Source: Actinomycetospora soli
Lineage (GTDB): Bacteria; Actinomycetota; Actinomycetes; Mycobacteriales; Pseudonocardiaceae
Assembly: GCF_021026295.1 (NCBI RefSeq)
Contig: NZ_JAJNDA010000014.1
Coordinates: 1 to 64,000, forward strand
DNA length: 64,000 bases
Direction: 5' to 3'
Positions 17,650-28,014 of the stretch are shown here, piece after piece. Position 1 is the first letter of the stretch. Every line of letters starts with the position of its first letter. A program made the translations under genes and the position numbers. The notes beneath the pieces were generated by a model, which saw nothing but the letters and a program-made list of their open reading frames with translations, made no database searches and was not told the DNA's origin.

Positions 17650-18498
17650 CTACACGGCGCCGTCGACGACGGGGGCCGGTGCGGGGGAGGTGCGCCGCGT
17701 GCGGGCCTCGAGCCGATTGGCCAGCAGCGTGAGCAGCAGGCACAGCGTGATGTAGACGATCGCCACCACGAACGCCACCGGCAGCAGCGGCCGGCCGAGC
17801 TGCCCGGACGAGCCGAGCACGCGGGCCTGGTAGAGCAGCTCGGGGTAGAGGATGAGGAACCCGAGCGCGGAGTCCTTCAGCAGCACCACGAGCTGGCTGA
17901 CGATCGTCGGCAGCATGGAGCGCACCGCCTGCGGCAGCAGGACGAACCGCATGACGGCGGACTTGCGCATCCCCAGCGCGTACGCCGCCTCCGACTGCCC
18001 GCGCGGCACCGCCTGCACCCCGGACCGGAAGATCTCCGCGAGCACGGACCCGTTGTAGAGGGTCAGCCCGACGACGACCGCGGTGAAGGTCGAGACGGTG
18101 ACGCCGACCGAGGGCATGCCGAAGTAGAAGATGAACATCAGCACGACCAGCGGCACGGCCCGGAAGAACTCGACGATCCCCGTGGAGACCGCCCGCAGCC
18201 AGGCGTGGTCGGAGAGCCGCCCGAGGGCGAACACCGCCCCGAACACCAGCGCCAGCACGGCGCCGGCCGCGAAGGCCCGCAGCGTGTTGACCAGCCCTTC
18301 GAGGAGGGCGAGCTGGATGTTCTCGTAGAGGATCCACTCCCAGACGCGACCCTCGAACTGGCCGGTGGCGACCAGTCGGACGATCACGTAGGCGAGCAGG
18401 GCGGCGACCACGATCACCGCGACGACCCCGAGCACGCCGTTGCGGGCCCGGGCCTTCGGACCGGGGACGTCGAACAGGACGGCGGTGGGAGCGCTCAT
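17650..18498 (-). CDS. Glutamate-type ABC transporter permease (GluD-like)
   Basis: 282 residues, HisM/GluD family. Inner-membrane half of an amino acid importer with about five to six helices and the EAA-loop G in EAAYALGMRKSAVMRFVLLPQA, which contacts the ATPase. ATG at 18498, internal to a longer open frame, overlaps the preceding permease stop by 4 bases (ATGA). Last gene of the gluABCD-like operon; its stop lies 3 bases from the stop of the convergent acyltransferase gene. Confidence 0.88.
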   Translation of the reverse strand: MSAPTAVLFDVPGPKARARNGVLGVVAVIVVAALLAYVIVRLVATGQFEGRVWEWILYENIQLALLEGLVNTLRAFAAGAVLALVFGAVFALGRLSDHAWLRAVSTGIVEFFRAVPLVVLMFIFYFGMPSVGVTVSTFTAVVVGLTLYNGSVLAEIFRSGVQAVPRGQSEAAYALGMRKSAVMRFVLLPQAVRSMLPTIVSQLVVLLKDSALGFLILYPELLYQARVLGSSGQLGRPLLPVAFVVAIVYITLCLLLTLLANRLEARTRRTSPAPAPVVDGAV

Positions 18499-19169
18499 CG
18501 GGCACCTGCCTTGACCGCACCGCCCGAGGAGGCCGACCAGCGGCGTTCCAGGGAGCGCTGCAGCAACGTCAGAGGGGTGATCAGGATGACGAAGCCGAGG
18601 GCGACCCACAGCAGGCCGACCAGCGTGGAGTAGCCGCGCTCGGAGAGCACCTGGTAGATGCCGCCCGCCTCGACGACCGAGAAGCCCGCGGCCACCGTGG
18701 TGTTCTTGAGCAGCGCGATCTGCACGCTCGTCAGCGGCGGCACCACCGCACGGATCGCCTGCGGCAGGATGATCAGCGACAGGGACTGGCCGAAGCCGAG
18801 CCCCAGGGCCCGGGCCGCCTCGGCCTGGCCGGGCGGCACCGTCGTGATGCCGGCGCGCACCGTCTCGCAGACGAACGCCGCGGTGTAGAGCGACAGCGAG
18901 ACGACGGCCAGCGTGAAGAAGCTGAGGTCGGCGATCTCGAGCAACGGGAAGCCGAACGCGAAGAAGAAGAACACGAGCGTCAGCGGCGTGTTCCGCAGCA
19001 GGGTCACGTAGGCGGTGCCCGCGACCCGCATGGCGGGGACGGGGCTCACCCGCATCGCGGCGAGGACGGTGCCGAGCACCAGCGACGCGACCGCGGACAG
19101 CACGAACAGTTCGACGGTGCCGAGGAAGCGGCTGCCGAACTCACCGAGGTTGTCGAGCAGGACGTTCAT
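18495..19169 (-). CDS. Glutamate-type ABC transporter permease (GluC-like)
   Basis: 224 residues, same HisM family as its neighbour but without the N-terminal extension. EAA loop reads EAARALGLGFGQSLSLIILPQA. Pairs with the GluD-like permease to form the membrane channel. Starts 58 bases after the binding-protein stop, with a strong hairpin in that gap. Confidence 0.9.
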   Translation of the reverse strand: MNVLLDNLGEFGSRFLGTVELFVLSAVASLVLGTVLAAMRVSPVPAMRVAGTAYVTLLRNTPLTLVFFFFAFGFPLLEIADLSFFTLAVVSLSLYTAAFVCETVRAGITTVPPGQAEAARALGLGFGQSLSLIILPQAIRAVVPPLTSVQIALLKNTTVAAGFSVVEAGGIYQVLSERGYSTLVGLLWVALGFVILITPLTLLQRSLERRWSASSGGAVKAGAR

Positions 19170-19187
19170 CGAGGTCTCCCCAGGGAA

Positions 19188-19219
19188 CGGCAGGGCCCGG
19201 CTCGCACCGGGCCCTGCCG
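19188..19219 (-). terminator. 13-bp hairpin between binding protein and permease genes
   Basis: CGGCAGGGCCCGG, a 6-base loop and its exact complement (19207-19219). No T-run follows. Such stem-loops after a binding-protein gene usually act as partial terminators or 3'-end protectors, giving more binding protein than permease. Confidence 0.7.
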
Positions 19220-19226
19220 CACGCGA

Positions 19227-20114
19227 TCAGTACCGCTGGATGGCCGGCGGGGTGGCCGGCGTGCCCGACTTGCCGAGGGTGGCGTCGTAGATGCGCTGCC
19301 ACGTCCCGTCGGTCTCGGCCTGCTGCAGCAGGTCGTTCACCTTGTTGCGGAAGGCCACGTCGTCCCGGGGGACGCCGATGCCGTAGGGCTCCTGGGAGAA
19401 GACCTGGCCGACGACCTTCAGCTGCTGCGGGTCCTGCGCGGCGAAGCCCTTGAGGATGGCGTCGTCGGTGGTGACGGCGTCGACCTGGCGGGCGATCAGC
19501 TGGTTCACGCACTGCGAGTAGGTCTGGAACTCGACCACGTTCTCGGGCTGGGTCAGGTTCTGCTGCCGCACCCGCTGGATCGGCGTGGAGCCGGTGACCG
19601 AGCAGACCTTCTTGCCCATCAGGGTCTGCGGGCCGGTGATGGAGGTGTCGTCGGCGCGGACGAGCAGGTCCTGGCCGGCCTGGTAGTACGGCCCGGCGAA
19701 GCCGACGCGCTGCTTGCGGTTGTCGTTGATCGTGTAGGTGCCGACGTAGTAGTCGACGTCGCCGCGGGAGATCGCGTCCTCCCGGGCGGCCGACGGGACG
19801 ACGACGTAGTCGATGCGGTCGGCGGGGACCCCGAGGCCCGCGGCGATCATGCGGCCCATCTCGATGTCGAAGCCGGTGTACTGACCGGTGGTCGGGTCCT
19901 GCACGCCGAGACCGGGCTGGTCGTTCTTGACGCCCATCTTGACCCGGCCGGCCTGCTGGATCTTGGCGAAGGTCGCCGAGCCCGGGACCTGCACGTTCTG
20001 GGCGACCGGGAAGGTGAGCTGCTCGCTCGGGGTCTGCCCCGGGCCCCCCTCGCGCCCACAACCGGCGAGCACGAGGGCCGCGAGGGCCACCAGGATGACG
20101 CTGACGCGCCTCAT
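19227..20114 (-). CDS. Glutamate-type solute-binding lipoprotein (GluB-like)
   Basis: 295 residues. Signal sequence MRRVSVILVALAALVLAGC with lipobox LAGC and lipidated Cys19, then an SBP_bac_3 domain (GVKNDQPGLGVQDPTTGQYTG, FDIEMGRMIAAGLG). Captures an amino acid, likely glutamate or aspartate, and delivers it to GluCD. ATG at 20114 is preferred over the GTG two codons earlier because AAGGAG lies 5 bases upstream. Confidence 0.9.
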   Translation of the reverse strand: MRRVSVILVALAALVLAGCGREGGPGQTPSEQLTFPVAQNVQVPGSATFAKIQQAGRVKMGVKNDQPGLGVQDPTTGQYTGFDIEMGRMIAAGLGVPADRIDYVVVPSAAREDAISRGDVDYYVGTYTINDNRKQRVGFAGPYYQAGQDLLVRADDTSITGPQTLMGKKVCSVTGSTPIQRVRQQNLTQPENVVEFQTYSQCVNQLIARQVDAVTTDDAILKGFAAQDPQQLKVVGQVFSQEPYGIGVPRDDVAFRNKVNDLLQQAETDGTWQRIYDATLGKSGTPATPPAIQRY

Positions 20115-20123
20115 GAACACTCC

Positions 20124-20861
<738 letters not shown>

Positions 20862-20930
20862 CAGTGGTCCTCCTCACATCGACCCGACGGCGGGGAACCT
20901 TGCCGGGGGATTGACGGGGCGAGAAGGGGT

Positions 20931-20963
20931 CTTGAGGAAGGCTTAGGGTTGTCTTGACACGGC
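20931..20963 (+). promoter_or_regulatory. Three 11-bp direct repeats, candidate OmpR-type operator
   Basis: CTTGAGGAAGG, CTTAGGGTTGT and CTTGACACGGC follow each other head-to-tail with exactly 11-base spacing, the arrangement bound by tandem OmpR/PhoP-family regulators. The array ends 18 bases before the response-regulator start and lies 70-100 bases from the gluA-like start on the other side. Confidence 0.5.
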
Positions 20964-20981
20964 CGAAACGAGGTGACGCGG

Positions 20982-21638
20982 GTGCGCATCCTGCTGGTGG
21001 AGGACGACGACCGCGTCGCCGCCGCCCTGCGGACGGCGCTCGCCCGCCAGCAGATCGAGGTCACCCGCCTCGCCACGGGGCGGGACGTCGTCGCCCACCT
21101 CCCGGGCACCGACGTGGTCCTGCTCGACCTCGGGCTGCCCGACGTCGACGGCATCGACGTCTGCCGCCGCATCCGCGAGGCCGGCGACACCCCGGTGATC
21201 GTCGTGAGCGCCCGCGGCGAGGTCGACGACCGCATCCTCGGCCTGCACTCCGGGGCGGACGACTACCTGGTCAAGCCCTACGACGCCGGCGAGCTGCTGG
21301 CCCGCATCCACACCGTGCTGCGGCGGCGTCGCCCCGAGCCGTCCGCGGACGTCGTCGACCTGGGTGCCGGGCTCGTCGTCGACCTCGCCCGGCGGGAGGT
21401 CCGCGACGGCGGTGAGCCCGTGGCGCTGAGCCGCAAGGAGTTCGCGGTGCTCGCGCAGCTGGCCCGGGCCGACGGCGCGGTGTGCACCCGCGACCGCATC
21501 GTCGCCGAGGTCTGGGGCCGCACCTGGCCGGGCGCCAACCGCACCCTCGACGTCCACGTGGCCACGCTGCGCACGAAGCTCGGCCGCCCCGACGTCGTGA
21601 CCACCGTCCGCGGCGTCGGGTACCGCCTGGCGCGCTGA
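20982..21638 (+). CDS. OmpR-family response regulator
   Basis: 218 residues. Receiver domain VRILLVEDDDR with phosphoacceptor Asp in DVVLLDLGLPD and Lys in YLVKPYD; C-terminal winged helix with LSRKEFAVLAQLARADG and TLDVHVATLRTKLG...VRGVGYRLAR. GTG at 20982 is preferred over GTG at 20973 because the CGAGG site then sits 8 bases upstream. Followed after 16 bases by its kinase. Probably binds the 11-bp repeats just upstream and so controls itself and perhaps the gluABCD-like operon. Confidence 0.9.
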   Translation: MRILLVEDDDRVAAALRTALARQQIEVTRLATGRDVVAHLPGTDVVLLDLGLPDVDGIDVCRRIREAGDTPVIVVSARGEVDDRILGLHSGADDYLVKPYDAGELLARIHTVLRRRRPEPSADVVDLGAGLVVDLARREVRDGGEPVALSRKEFAVLAQLARADGAVCTRDRIVAEVWGRTWPGANRTLDVHVATLRTKLGRPDVVTTVRGVGYRLAR

Positions 21639-21654
21639 TGGGGCGGGAGAGCTG

Positions 21655-23058
21655 ATGCGCACCCGCCTGCTCGTCGTCGTGTCCGTGCTGGTCGTCGCGG
21701 TGGTGCTCGGGCTGGGGATCCCGCTCGCGATGGCGGCCGCCGCGGCGTCGACCGCGGAGATGTTCACCGACCGCCTCGGCGACACCACCCGGTTCGCGGC
21801 GCTGGCCCAGCGACCGGTCACCGACTCCGACACCGCCGCGCTGGGCACGGAGCTCGCCCGCTACGACGAGCTCTACGACGCCCCGGCCGCCGTCCTCGAC
21901 CGGCAGGGCGAGGTGCTCGTCGCCTCCCGCCCGTCGGTGGCGGCGAGCATCGCGGAGGCCGACGACGAGGCGCGGATCGCCCTCGCGCTCGCCGGTCGAC
22001 GCTCGCCGACCCACACCACGATCTGGCCCTGGGACACCCGCCCGATGCTGCTCGCCGAGCCGGTCCTCGTCGGCGGCGAGGTCCGGGGCGCCGCGGTGAC
22101 GATCTCGCCGACCGGGTCGGTCCGCGGCGCGGTGCTGCTCGTCTGGGGTGTGCTCGCGGCGGTCGGCGCGGTGGCGCTCGCGGTCGGGGCCCTCGCCGCG
22201 CTGCCGCTGGTGCGCTGGATCCTCTCCCCGGTCGAGGAGCTCGACGCCGGGACGGCCCGGGTGGCCGCCGCGGTCCGCGCCGGTCGCCCGGCCGAGCCGA
22301 TCGGCGGCGACCACGGGCCGCCCGAGCTGCGTCGCCTCACCCGCGACTTCGACGCGATGGCCGCGACCGTGTCGGCCACGCTCGAGGCGCAGCGCTCCTT
22401 CGTCGCCGACGCCGGGCACCAGCTGCGCAACCCGCTGACCGCCCTGCGGCTGCGCCTGGCCACGCATGCCGAGGACCTGGTCGACGCGCCGGTCCCGGCC
22501 GAGGTCCGCGAGGGCCCGGGCGCCGCGCTCGAGGAGATCGACCGGCTCACCGCGGTCCTCGACGCCCTGCTCGCCCTCGCGCGCACCGAGGGCCGGGTCG
22601 CGCCGCCGGTGGAGGTCGGGCTCGACCGGGTCCTCGACGAGCGCGTCGGGACGTGGTCGGTGCTCGCCGAGTTCGAGGGCCTCGAGCTCCGCCGCGCGGG
22701 TGCCCGCGGTCTCGTCGTGCACTCCGACCCCGTCACGGTGACCACCGTCCTGGACGCCGTGCTCGACAACGCCGTCAAGTACGCGCCGCGCGGTTCGGCC
22801 GTGGAGCTGACGACGGCGCGCGTGGAGGGCACGGTCGAGGTCGCCGTCCGCGACCACGGCCCGGGCCTGGACCCCGACGAGCTCGAGCGCGCCACGGAGC
22901 GGTTCTGGCGCAAGTCCGGGCACGACGGCGGGTCCGGGCTCGGCCTGGCCATCGCCGCCCGCGGCGCCGAGCGGGCGGGCGCCGCGCTCTCGCTGGAGCT
23001 GCCCGACGACGGCGGGTTGCGGGTGGTCCTGCGGTGGCCGCCGGTCAGTACGGCTTGA
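21655..23058 (+). CDS. Sensor histidine kinase (OmpR partner)
   Basis: 467 residues. N-terminal helix LLVVVSVLVVAVVLGLGIPLAMAA, about 130 residues outside the membrane, second helix near residue 160-180, HAMP-like linker, HisKA with FVADAGHQLRNPLTAL (phospho-His), N-box DNAVKYA and glycine box GGSGLGLAIA. The C-terminal end overlaps the convergent TAXI gene by 14 bases. The stimulus is unknown; the outside domain could meet the TAXI lipoprotein. Confidence 0.88.
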   Translation: MRTRLLVVVSVLVVAVVLGLGIPLAMAAAAASTAEMFTDRLGDTTRFAALAQRPVTDSDTAALGTELARYDELYDAPAAVLDRQGEVLVASRPSVAASIAEADDEARIALALAGRRSPTHTTIWPWDTRPMLLAEPVLVGGEVRGAAVTISPTGSVRGAVLLVWGVLAAVGAVALAVGALAALPLVRWILSPVEELDAGTARVAAAVRAGRPAEPIGGDHGPPELRRLTRDFDAMAATVSATLEAQRSFVADAGHQLRNPLTALRLRLATHAEDLVDAPVPAEVREGPGAALEEIDRLTAVLDALLALARTEGRVAPPVEVGLDRVLDERVGTWSVLAEFEGLELRRAGARGLVVHSDPVTVTTVLDAVLDNAVKYAPRGSAVELTTARVEGTVEVAVRDHGPGLDPDELERATERFWRKSGHDGGSGLGLAIAARGAERAGAALSLELPDDGGLRVVLRWPPVSTA

Positions 23059-23983
23059 GCGCCCGGTAGGCCTCGGCGGCACCGGCGTGCAGGGCCACCG
23101 GTTGTGTCCCGATGGCGGTGCGGGGGTCGACGGCGCGACCCGCCGGGTCGGCGGCGACGAGGGCGTCGACCCGGTCGAGCAGGACGCGCGTGAGCCCGCG
23201 CGCGGTCGGCGCCGACATCGCCGCGGTGACGAGCAGGACGTTGCGCACGGCCACCGTCGTCACCGGGTCCCCGATGCCGTAGGTGCGGGCGGGCACCGTC
23301 GTGACGTCGTAGACCGGGTAGGCACGGCGCAGCGCGTCGACCTCGACGGTCAGGTCCAGCAGCCGCAGCGGCACCGACCGCGCCAGGTCCTCCACACCCG
23401 CCGTCGGGACCCCGCCGGACCAGAAGAACGCGTCGATCCGGCCCGCGCGCAGCGCCGCGATCGACTCGCCGAGCCCGAGCTGCACCGCCGTCAGCCCGGT
23501 CTCCGGGAACAGCCCGACCGTGGCGAGCAGGCGCGGGGCGATGACCAGCACCCCGGAGTTGGGGGCACCGACCGAGACACGGCGGCCGCGCAGGTCGGCG
23601 AGGCGCCGGACGTCGGAGGACGCGGGGACGACGACGTGGATCGCGTCGTCGTGCATCCGGGCGAGGGCCTGCAGCGGACGGTCGGGCCGCGCGCCGTCGA
23701 CCGCCCCGTCGGCGGCCACGTCGAGGGCGCAGAACGCGACGTCGGCGAGCCCGGACGCGAGCATCCCGACGTTGTCGACCGAGCCCTGGCTGTCGAGCAG
23801 GGTCGTCCGGGCGCCGAGGTCGGAGCGCCACACGTCGACGAGGGCGGCGCCGAGCCGGTGGTAGACCCCGGCCGGGGTGCCGCTCGCGAGGGCCACCGGG
23901 GCGCCCGCGCCGTCCCCGGCGCACGCCGCGGTCCCGAGGGTCAACGCCCCGGCGCCGAGGAGCACCGCACGTCGACCGACCAC
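23045..23983 (-). CDS. TAXI-family solute-binding lipoprotein (orphan)
   Basis: 312 residues from GTG 23983, with GGGAGG 8 bases upstream. N-terminal [19 protein letters not shown] is a signal sequence with a lipobox-like TAAC, possibly Tat-type (RR). The rest is the TRAP-TAXI periplasmic binding fold ([55 protein letters not shown]). No TRAP membrane subunits are nearby, so it probably does not feed a local transporter. Its convergent overlap with a histidine kinase suggests a sensing role, which is inference. Confidence 0.8.
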   Translation of the reverse strand: MVGRRAVLLGAGALTLGTAACAGDGAGAPVALASGTPAGVYHRLGAALVDVWRSDLGARTTLLDSQGSVDNVGMLASGLADVAFCALDVAADGAVDGARPDRPLQALARMHDDAIHVVVPASSDVRRLADLRGRRVSVGAPNSGVLVIAPRLLATVGLFPETGLTAVQLGLGESIAALRAGRIDAFFWSGGVPTAGVEDLARSVPLRLLDLTVEVDALRRAYPVYDVTTVPARTYGIGDPVTTVAVRNVLLVTAAMSAPTARGLTRVLLDRVDALVAADPAGRAVDPRTAIGTQPVALHAGAAEAYRALKPY

Positions 23984-24009
23984 GGGGACATCCTCCCAGT
24001 CGGCGGGCC

Positions 24010-24015
24010 TACCCT
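24010..24015 (+). promoter_or_regulatory. -10 box close to the miaB start
   Basis: TACCCT ends 8 bases before the miaB ATG, so the transcript would be leaderless or nearly so. GGAG in the gap could still serve as a weak ribosome site on a slightly longer transcript. Confidence 0.4.
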
Positions 24016-24023
24016 GGAGCACG

Positions 24024-25526
24024 ATGACCAGGACCTTCGCCATCCGCACCCACGGGTGCCAGATGAACGTGCACGACTCCGAGCGCCTGGCGGGCGTCCT
24101 CGTCGAGGCGGGCTGGGAGCCGGCGCCCGACGGGCAGGCCGTCGAGGACGCCGACCTGGTCGTGTTCAACACCTGCGCGGTGCGCGAGAACGCCGACAAC
24201 AAGCTCTACGGGCAGCTCGGACGCCTCGCCCCGGTGAAGGCGGCCCGCCCCGACCAGCAGATCGCGGTCGGCGGCTGCCTCGCCCAGAAGGACCGCTCCA
24301 CCGTCACCGCGAAGGCCCCCTGGGTCGACGTCGTGTTCGGCACGCACAACGTCGGCTCGCTGCCGGCGCTGCTCGAGCGCGCCCGGCACAACGGCGAGGC
24401 GCAGGTGGAGATTCTCGAGGCGCTCGAGACGTTTCCCTCCCACCTGCCCGCGCGGCGCGACTCGGCCTACTCGGGCTGGGTGTCGATCTCGGTGGGCTGC
24501 AACAACACCTGCACGTTCTGCATCGTGCCCTCGCTGCGGGGCAAGGAGGTCGACCGGCGCCCGGGGGAGATCCTCGGCGAGGTCGAGGCGCTGGTCGCCG
24601 AGGGCGTGCTCGAGGTGACCCTGCTCGGGCAGAACGTCAACGCCTACGGCGTGGACTTCGCCGACCGGGCGACCGGGCGGACCGCGTTCGCCGACCTGCT
24701 GCGGGCCTGCGGCGAGGTCGAGGGCCTCGAGCGGGTCCGGTTCACCAGCCCGCACCCGCGGGACTTCACCTCCGACGTCATCGCCGCGATGGCCGAGACC
24801 CCGAACGTCTGCCCGCAGCTGCACATGCCGCTGCAGTCCGGCTCGGACCGCGTGCTGCGTGCGATGCGCCGGTCCTACCGCGCGCGGCGCTACCTCGACA
24901 TCGTCTCCGAGGTCCGCGCGGCGATGCCCGACGCGGCCCTGACCACCGACATCATCGTCGGCTTCCCCGGCGAGACCGAGGAGGACTTCGTCGAGACCCT
25001 GCGGGTCGTCGAGGAGTCCCGGTTCGCCCAGGCGTTCACCTTCCAGTACTCGCCGCGGCCCGGGACGCCGGCGGCGACGCTGCCCGACCAGGTGCCGAAG
25101 GCCGTCGTCCAGGAGCGCTACGAGCGGCTGGTCGCGCTGCAGGAGGAGATGTCGCTCGCGGGCAACCGGGAGCAGGTGGGTCGCGAGCTGGAGCTGCTCG
25201 TGGCCACCGGCGAGGGGCGCAAGGACGCGGCGACCCGCCGGATGTCCGGCCGGGCGCGTGACGGCCGGCTCGTGCACTTCACCCCCACCGGGGTCGAGGG
25301 GCCGATCCGCCCCGGGGACGTCGTCACCGTCCGGGCCACCTACGGCGCCCCGCACCACGTCGTCGCCGACGGCGACGTCCTGGCCCACCGCCGCACCCGC
25401 GCCGGGGACGCGCACGAGGCGGGGACCCGCCCGACGACGCCCCGCGTCGGGTTGGGCCTGCCGGGCGTGGGTAAGCCGCAGGAACAGCCGGTGGAGACCG
25501 GATGCACCGTCGGGAGCCGCGCGTGA
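24024..25526 (+). CDS. miaB: tRNA-2-methylthio-N6-dimethylallyladenosine synthase MiaB
   Basis: 500 residues. Adds the methylthio group to i6A37 of tRNAs, after MiaA. N-terminal MTTase domain with three Cys ([28 protein letters not shown]), radical-SAM motif CNNTCTFC binding the SAM-coordinating cluster, and C-terminal TRAM domain. The first 49 codons of the open frame are upstream of the true ATG. A 35-residue extension after the TRAM domain is Arg/Thr-rich. The stop overlaps the next start (GTGA). Confidence 0.96.
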   Translation: MTRTFAIRTHGCQMNVHDSERLAGVLVEAGWEPAPDGQAVEDADLVVFNTCAVRENADNKLYGQLGRLAPVKAARPDQQIAVGGCLAQKDRSTVTAKAPWVDVVFGTHNVGSLPALLERARHNGEAQVEILEALETFPSHLPARRDSAYSGWVSISVGCNNTCTFCIVPSLRGKEVDRRPGEILGEVEALVAEGVLEVTLLGQNVNAYGVDFADRATGRTAFADLLRACGEVEGLERVRFTSPHPRDFTSDVIAAMAETPNVCPQLHMPLQSGSDRVLRAMRRSYRARRYLDIVSEVRAAMPDAALTTDIIVGFPGETEEDFVETLRVVEESRFAQAFTFQYSPRPGTPAATLPDQVPKAVVQERYERLVALQEEMSLAGNREQVGRELELLVATGEGRKDAATRRMSGRARDGRLVHFTPTGVEGPIRPGDVVTVRATYGAPHHVVADGDVLAHRRTRAGDAHEAGTRPTTPRVGLGLPGVGKPQEQPVETGCTVGSRA

Positions 25527-25978
25527 ACCCCTTCGACCACGACACCGAGACCGAGCGGTCGGAGCCCGCCCGCCCGGCGATCTCCCGCGAGGTCGACTTC
25601 GGGCCGAAGGTCCTCGTCGTCGCGATCGCGATCTTCGTCCTGCTCGTGGCTGCGATCCTGCGCTGGACCGCGTCCGGGGCGACCGGGTGGCAGGTGGTGT
25701 CCGGCGACCCGGGCGTCACCGCGCTCCCGCGGCTGTTCTCCGTCCTGGCGCTCGTCTTCGGTGTCGGTCTGTCCGTCGCGTCGGTGATGACGCGGCGCTG
25801 GGTCCTCGTCTTCGTCACGGCGGCCGGGTGCGCGGTCACCTCGGTGACCGGCGTGTGGGCAGTGTGGTCGCAGAACACCGTGCCCGGGGGCGGTCCGGGG
25901 TTCGGCCTGGTCCTCGCGCTCCTCGCGATGGTGGTGCTCACCGGCCGCTGGGCCGGCTGGGCCTTCTCCCGGACCTGA
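25523..25978 (+). CDS. Four-helix membrane protein (Rv2732c-like)
   Basis: 151 residues from the GTG that overlaps the miaB stop, with GGGAG 6 bases upstream; an ATG seven codons earlier lies inside miaB. A charged N-terminus ([14 protein letters not shown]) is followed by four hydrophobic segments. A membrane protein of this size follows miaB in many actinobacteria, including Rv2732c in Mycobacterium tuberculosis, so this is read as its orthologue from size, topology and position. Function unknown. Confidence 0.75.
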   Translation: MNPFDHDTETERSEPARPAISREVDFGPKVLVVAIAIFVLLVAAILRWTASGATGWQVVSGDPGVTALPRLFSVLALVFGVGLSVASVMTRRWVLVFVTAAGCAVTSVTGVWAVWSQNTVPGGGPGFGLVLALLAMVVLTGRWAGWAFSRT

Positions 25979-25979
25979 G

Positions 25980-27923
25980 TCAGAGCTCCATCGTCGAGCC
26001 CATCACGACGGTGCGGGCCACCGGCAGCTTGAACGAGCTGGCCGGGGAGGCGGCGTTGTGGGCGAGCCCGACGAACAGGCGCTTGCGCCACGCGGGCATC
26101 CCGGGCGCGTCGCCGCGCTCGATCATGACGCGGGAGATGTAGTAGTACGCCGTCTCCGGGTCCGCCCCCTCGAGCTCGGGGGAGAGCCCGCAGGCCAGAC
26201 GCAGGACGTCGGGCACGTTCTGCCGGTCCTGGAAGCCGAAGCGGGCGCGGACGTGCACCACGCCGTCGTGCGAGTGCTGGAGGTCGTCGACGGTCACCCG
26301 CCCCTCCCGGGGCACGTGCGGGACGTCGACCGCCTCCAGCGAGACGATCACGACCCGCTCGTGCAGCACGTGGTTGAACTCCACGTTCGCGCGCAGGGCC
26401 AGCGGCGCCGTCTCGTTCGTCGGGTGCGGGAAGACGGCCGTGCCCGGCACGCGGGGGACGTCCGTCAGCTCGTCGAGGAACTCGTGCAGCGGACCCTCGA
26501 GGGAGGTCCGGCGCTGCGTGATCACGCGGCGCCCGCTCTGCCACGTCGTCATCGTGACGACGACGACCGCCGCGACCAGCAGGGGCAGCCAGCCCCCGGA
26601 CACGATCTTGACGACGTTCGCGCCGAAGTACAGCAGCTCGATCGTCCCGAAGAGCACCCCGAGGCCGATCACCTGCCACCACGCCCACCGCCACGTGGTG
26701 CGGGCGTGCAGCAGGAACAGCGTGGTCGAGATGAGCAGGGTGCCGGTGACCGCGAGCCCGTAGGCGGTGGCGAGGCTCGCCGAGGACCGGAAGGTGGCGA
26801 CGAGGATCAGCACCCCGCCGAAGAGCAGCCAGTTCACCGCGGGCACGTAGACCTGCCCGCTCTCGCGCGTCGAGGTGTGCAGCACCGTGAGCCGGGGCAG
26901 GTAGCCGAGCCGCATCGCCTGCAGCGAGACCGAGTAGGCGCCGGAGATGACGGCCTGCGAGGCGATCACGGTGGCCGCGGTGGCGAGCACGATCAGCGGG
27001 ATCCGCGCCCAGCCCGGGGCGAGCAGGTAGAAGGGGCTGGAGACGGCCGCCGGGTCGTGCAGGACCAGGGCGCCCTGGCCCAGGTAGTTGATGATCAGGG
27101 CCGGGAAGACGGCCCAGAACCAGGCCATCCGGATCGGGCGGCGCCCGAAGTGGCCCATGTCGGCGTAGAGGGCCTCGGCGCCGGTGATGGACAGGACGAC
27201 GGCGCCCATCGCGATGAACGCGGTGTACGGGTGGTCGGCGATGAAGGCGACGATGTAGGTGGGGGACAGGCCGAGGAGCACGTCCGGGTGCTCGACGACG
27301 TGCGGCAGCCCGAGGACCGCCAGCACCAGGAACCACACGGCCATCACCGGGCCGAACAACCGCCCGACCCGCTCGGTGCCGCCGCGCTGCACCACGAACA
27401 GCAGCGCGAGGATCACCGCGCCGATCGGCAGGACGGCCTCGGCGAGCTCGGGGCGGACCACCTCGACGCCCTCGACGGCGGAGAGCACCGAGATCGCCGG
27501 CGTGATCAGCGAGTCGCCGTAGAACAGGGCCGCCCCGAGGACGCCCAGACCGATCGCGAAGGTCGACGCGCGCCCGCGCAGCGCGCTGCGGACCAGCGCG
27601 GCCAGCGCCATGACGCCGCCCTCGCCGTCGTTGTCGGCGCGCAGCATGAACACGACGTACTTGATCGTCACGATCACCAGCACGGACCAGAAGATCAGCG
27701 AGATGACGCCGTAGACGTCGCCCGGCGTGGGGCTGACCGCGCCGTCGTCGATCGAGAACACCGTCTGCATCGCGTAGAGCGGGCTGGTGCCGATGTCGCC
27801 GAAGACGACGCCGAGCGCGCCCAGCGCCAGTCCGGCCGCGCCGGTCCGACCGAGCGTCGCGGGGTGGTCGGCGCCCGTGGAGCGTCCGCGCGGGGTGGCG
27901 ACGCCGTCGACCGCCTGAGTCAT
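25980..27923 (-). CDS. kup: Potassium uptake protein of the KUP family
   Basis: 647 residues. Proton-coupled K+ importer. Signature GALGVVFGDIGTSPLYA near residue 36, about twelve membrane segments in the first 440 residues (for example VYGVISLIFWSVLVIVTIKYV followed by RADNDGEGG), then a cytoplasmic C-terminal domain. It ends 2 bases from the stop of the Rv2732c-like gene (convergent). First gene of the accessory segment; divergent from the NRAMP gene with 91 bases between starts. Confidence 0.93.
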   Translation of the reverse strand: MTQAVDGVATPRGRSTGADHPATLGRTGAAGLALGALGVVFGDIGTSPLYAMQTVFSIDDGAVSPTPGDVYGVISLIFWSVLVIVTIKYVVFMLRADNDGEGGVMALAALVRSALRGRASTFAIGLGVLGAALFYGDSLITPAISVLSAVEGVEVVRPELAEAVLPIGAVILALLFVVQRGGTERVGRLFGPVMAVWFLVLAVLGLPHVVEHPDVLLGLSPTYIVAFIADHPYTAFIAMGAVVLSITGAEALYADMGHFGRRPIRMAWFWAVFPALIINYLGQGALVLHDPAAVSSPFYLLAPGWARIPLIVLATAATVIASQAVISGAYSVSLQAMRLGYLPRLTVLHTSTRESGQVYVPAVNWLLFGGVLILVATFRSSASLATAYGLAVTGTLLISTTLFLLHARTTWRWAWWQVIGLGVLFGTIELLYFGANVVKIVSGGWLPLLVAAVVVVTMTTWQSGRRVITQRRTSLEGPLHEFLDELTDVPRVPGTAVFPHPTNETAPLALRANVEFNHVLHERVVIVSLEAVDVPHVPREGRVTVDDLQHSHDGVVHVRARFGFQDRQNVPDVLRLACGLSPELEGADPETAYYYISRVMIERGDAPGMPAWRKRLFVGLAHNAASPASSFKLPVARTVVMGSTMEL

Positions 27924-27979
27924 GGTCGACAGTGTGCTCCGCGCGGACGAGCACGGCGGGTCGAACCCCGCAGCACGGG

Positions 27980-28008
27980 TTGACGGACGGTCCGGCGATT
28001 CCTACCGT
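27980..28008 (+). promoter_or_regulatory. Promoter of the NRAMP gene, probably leaderless
   Basis: TTGACG (27980-27985), 17 bases, TACCGT (28003-28008), then 6 bases to the ATG. Good sigma-70 type spacing; transcription would start at or next to the A of the start codon. Confidence 0.6.
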
Positions 28009-28014
28009 GCCCGG

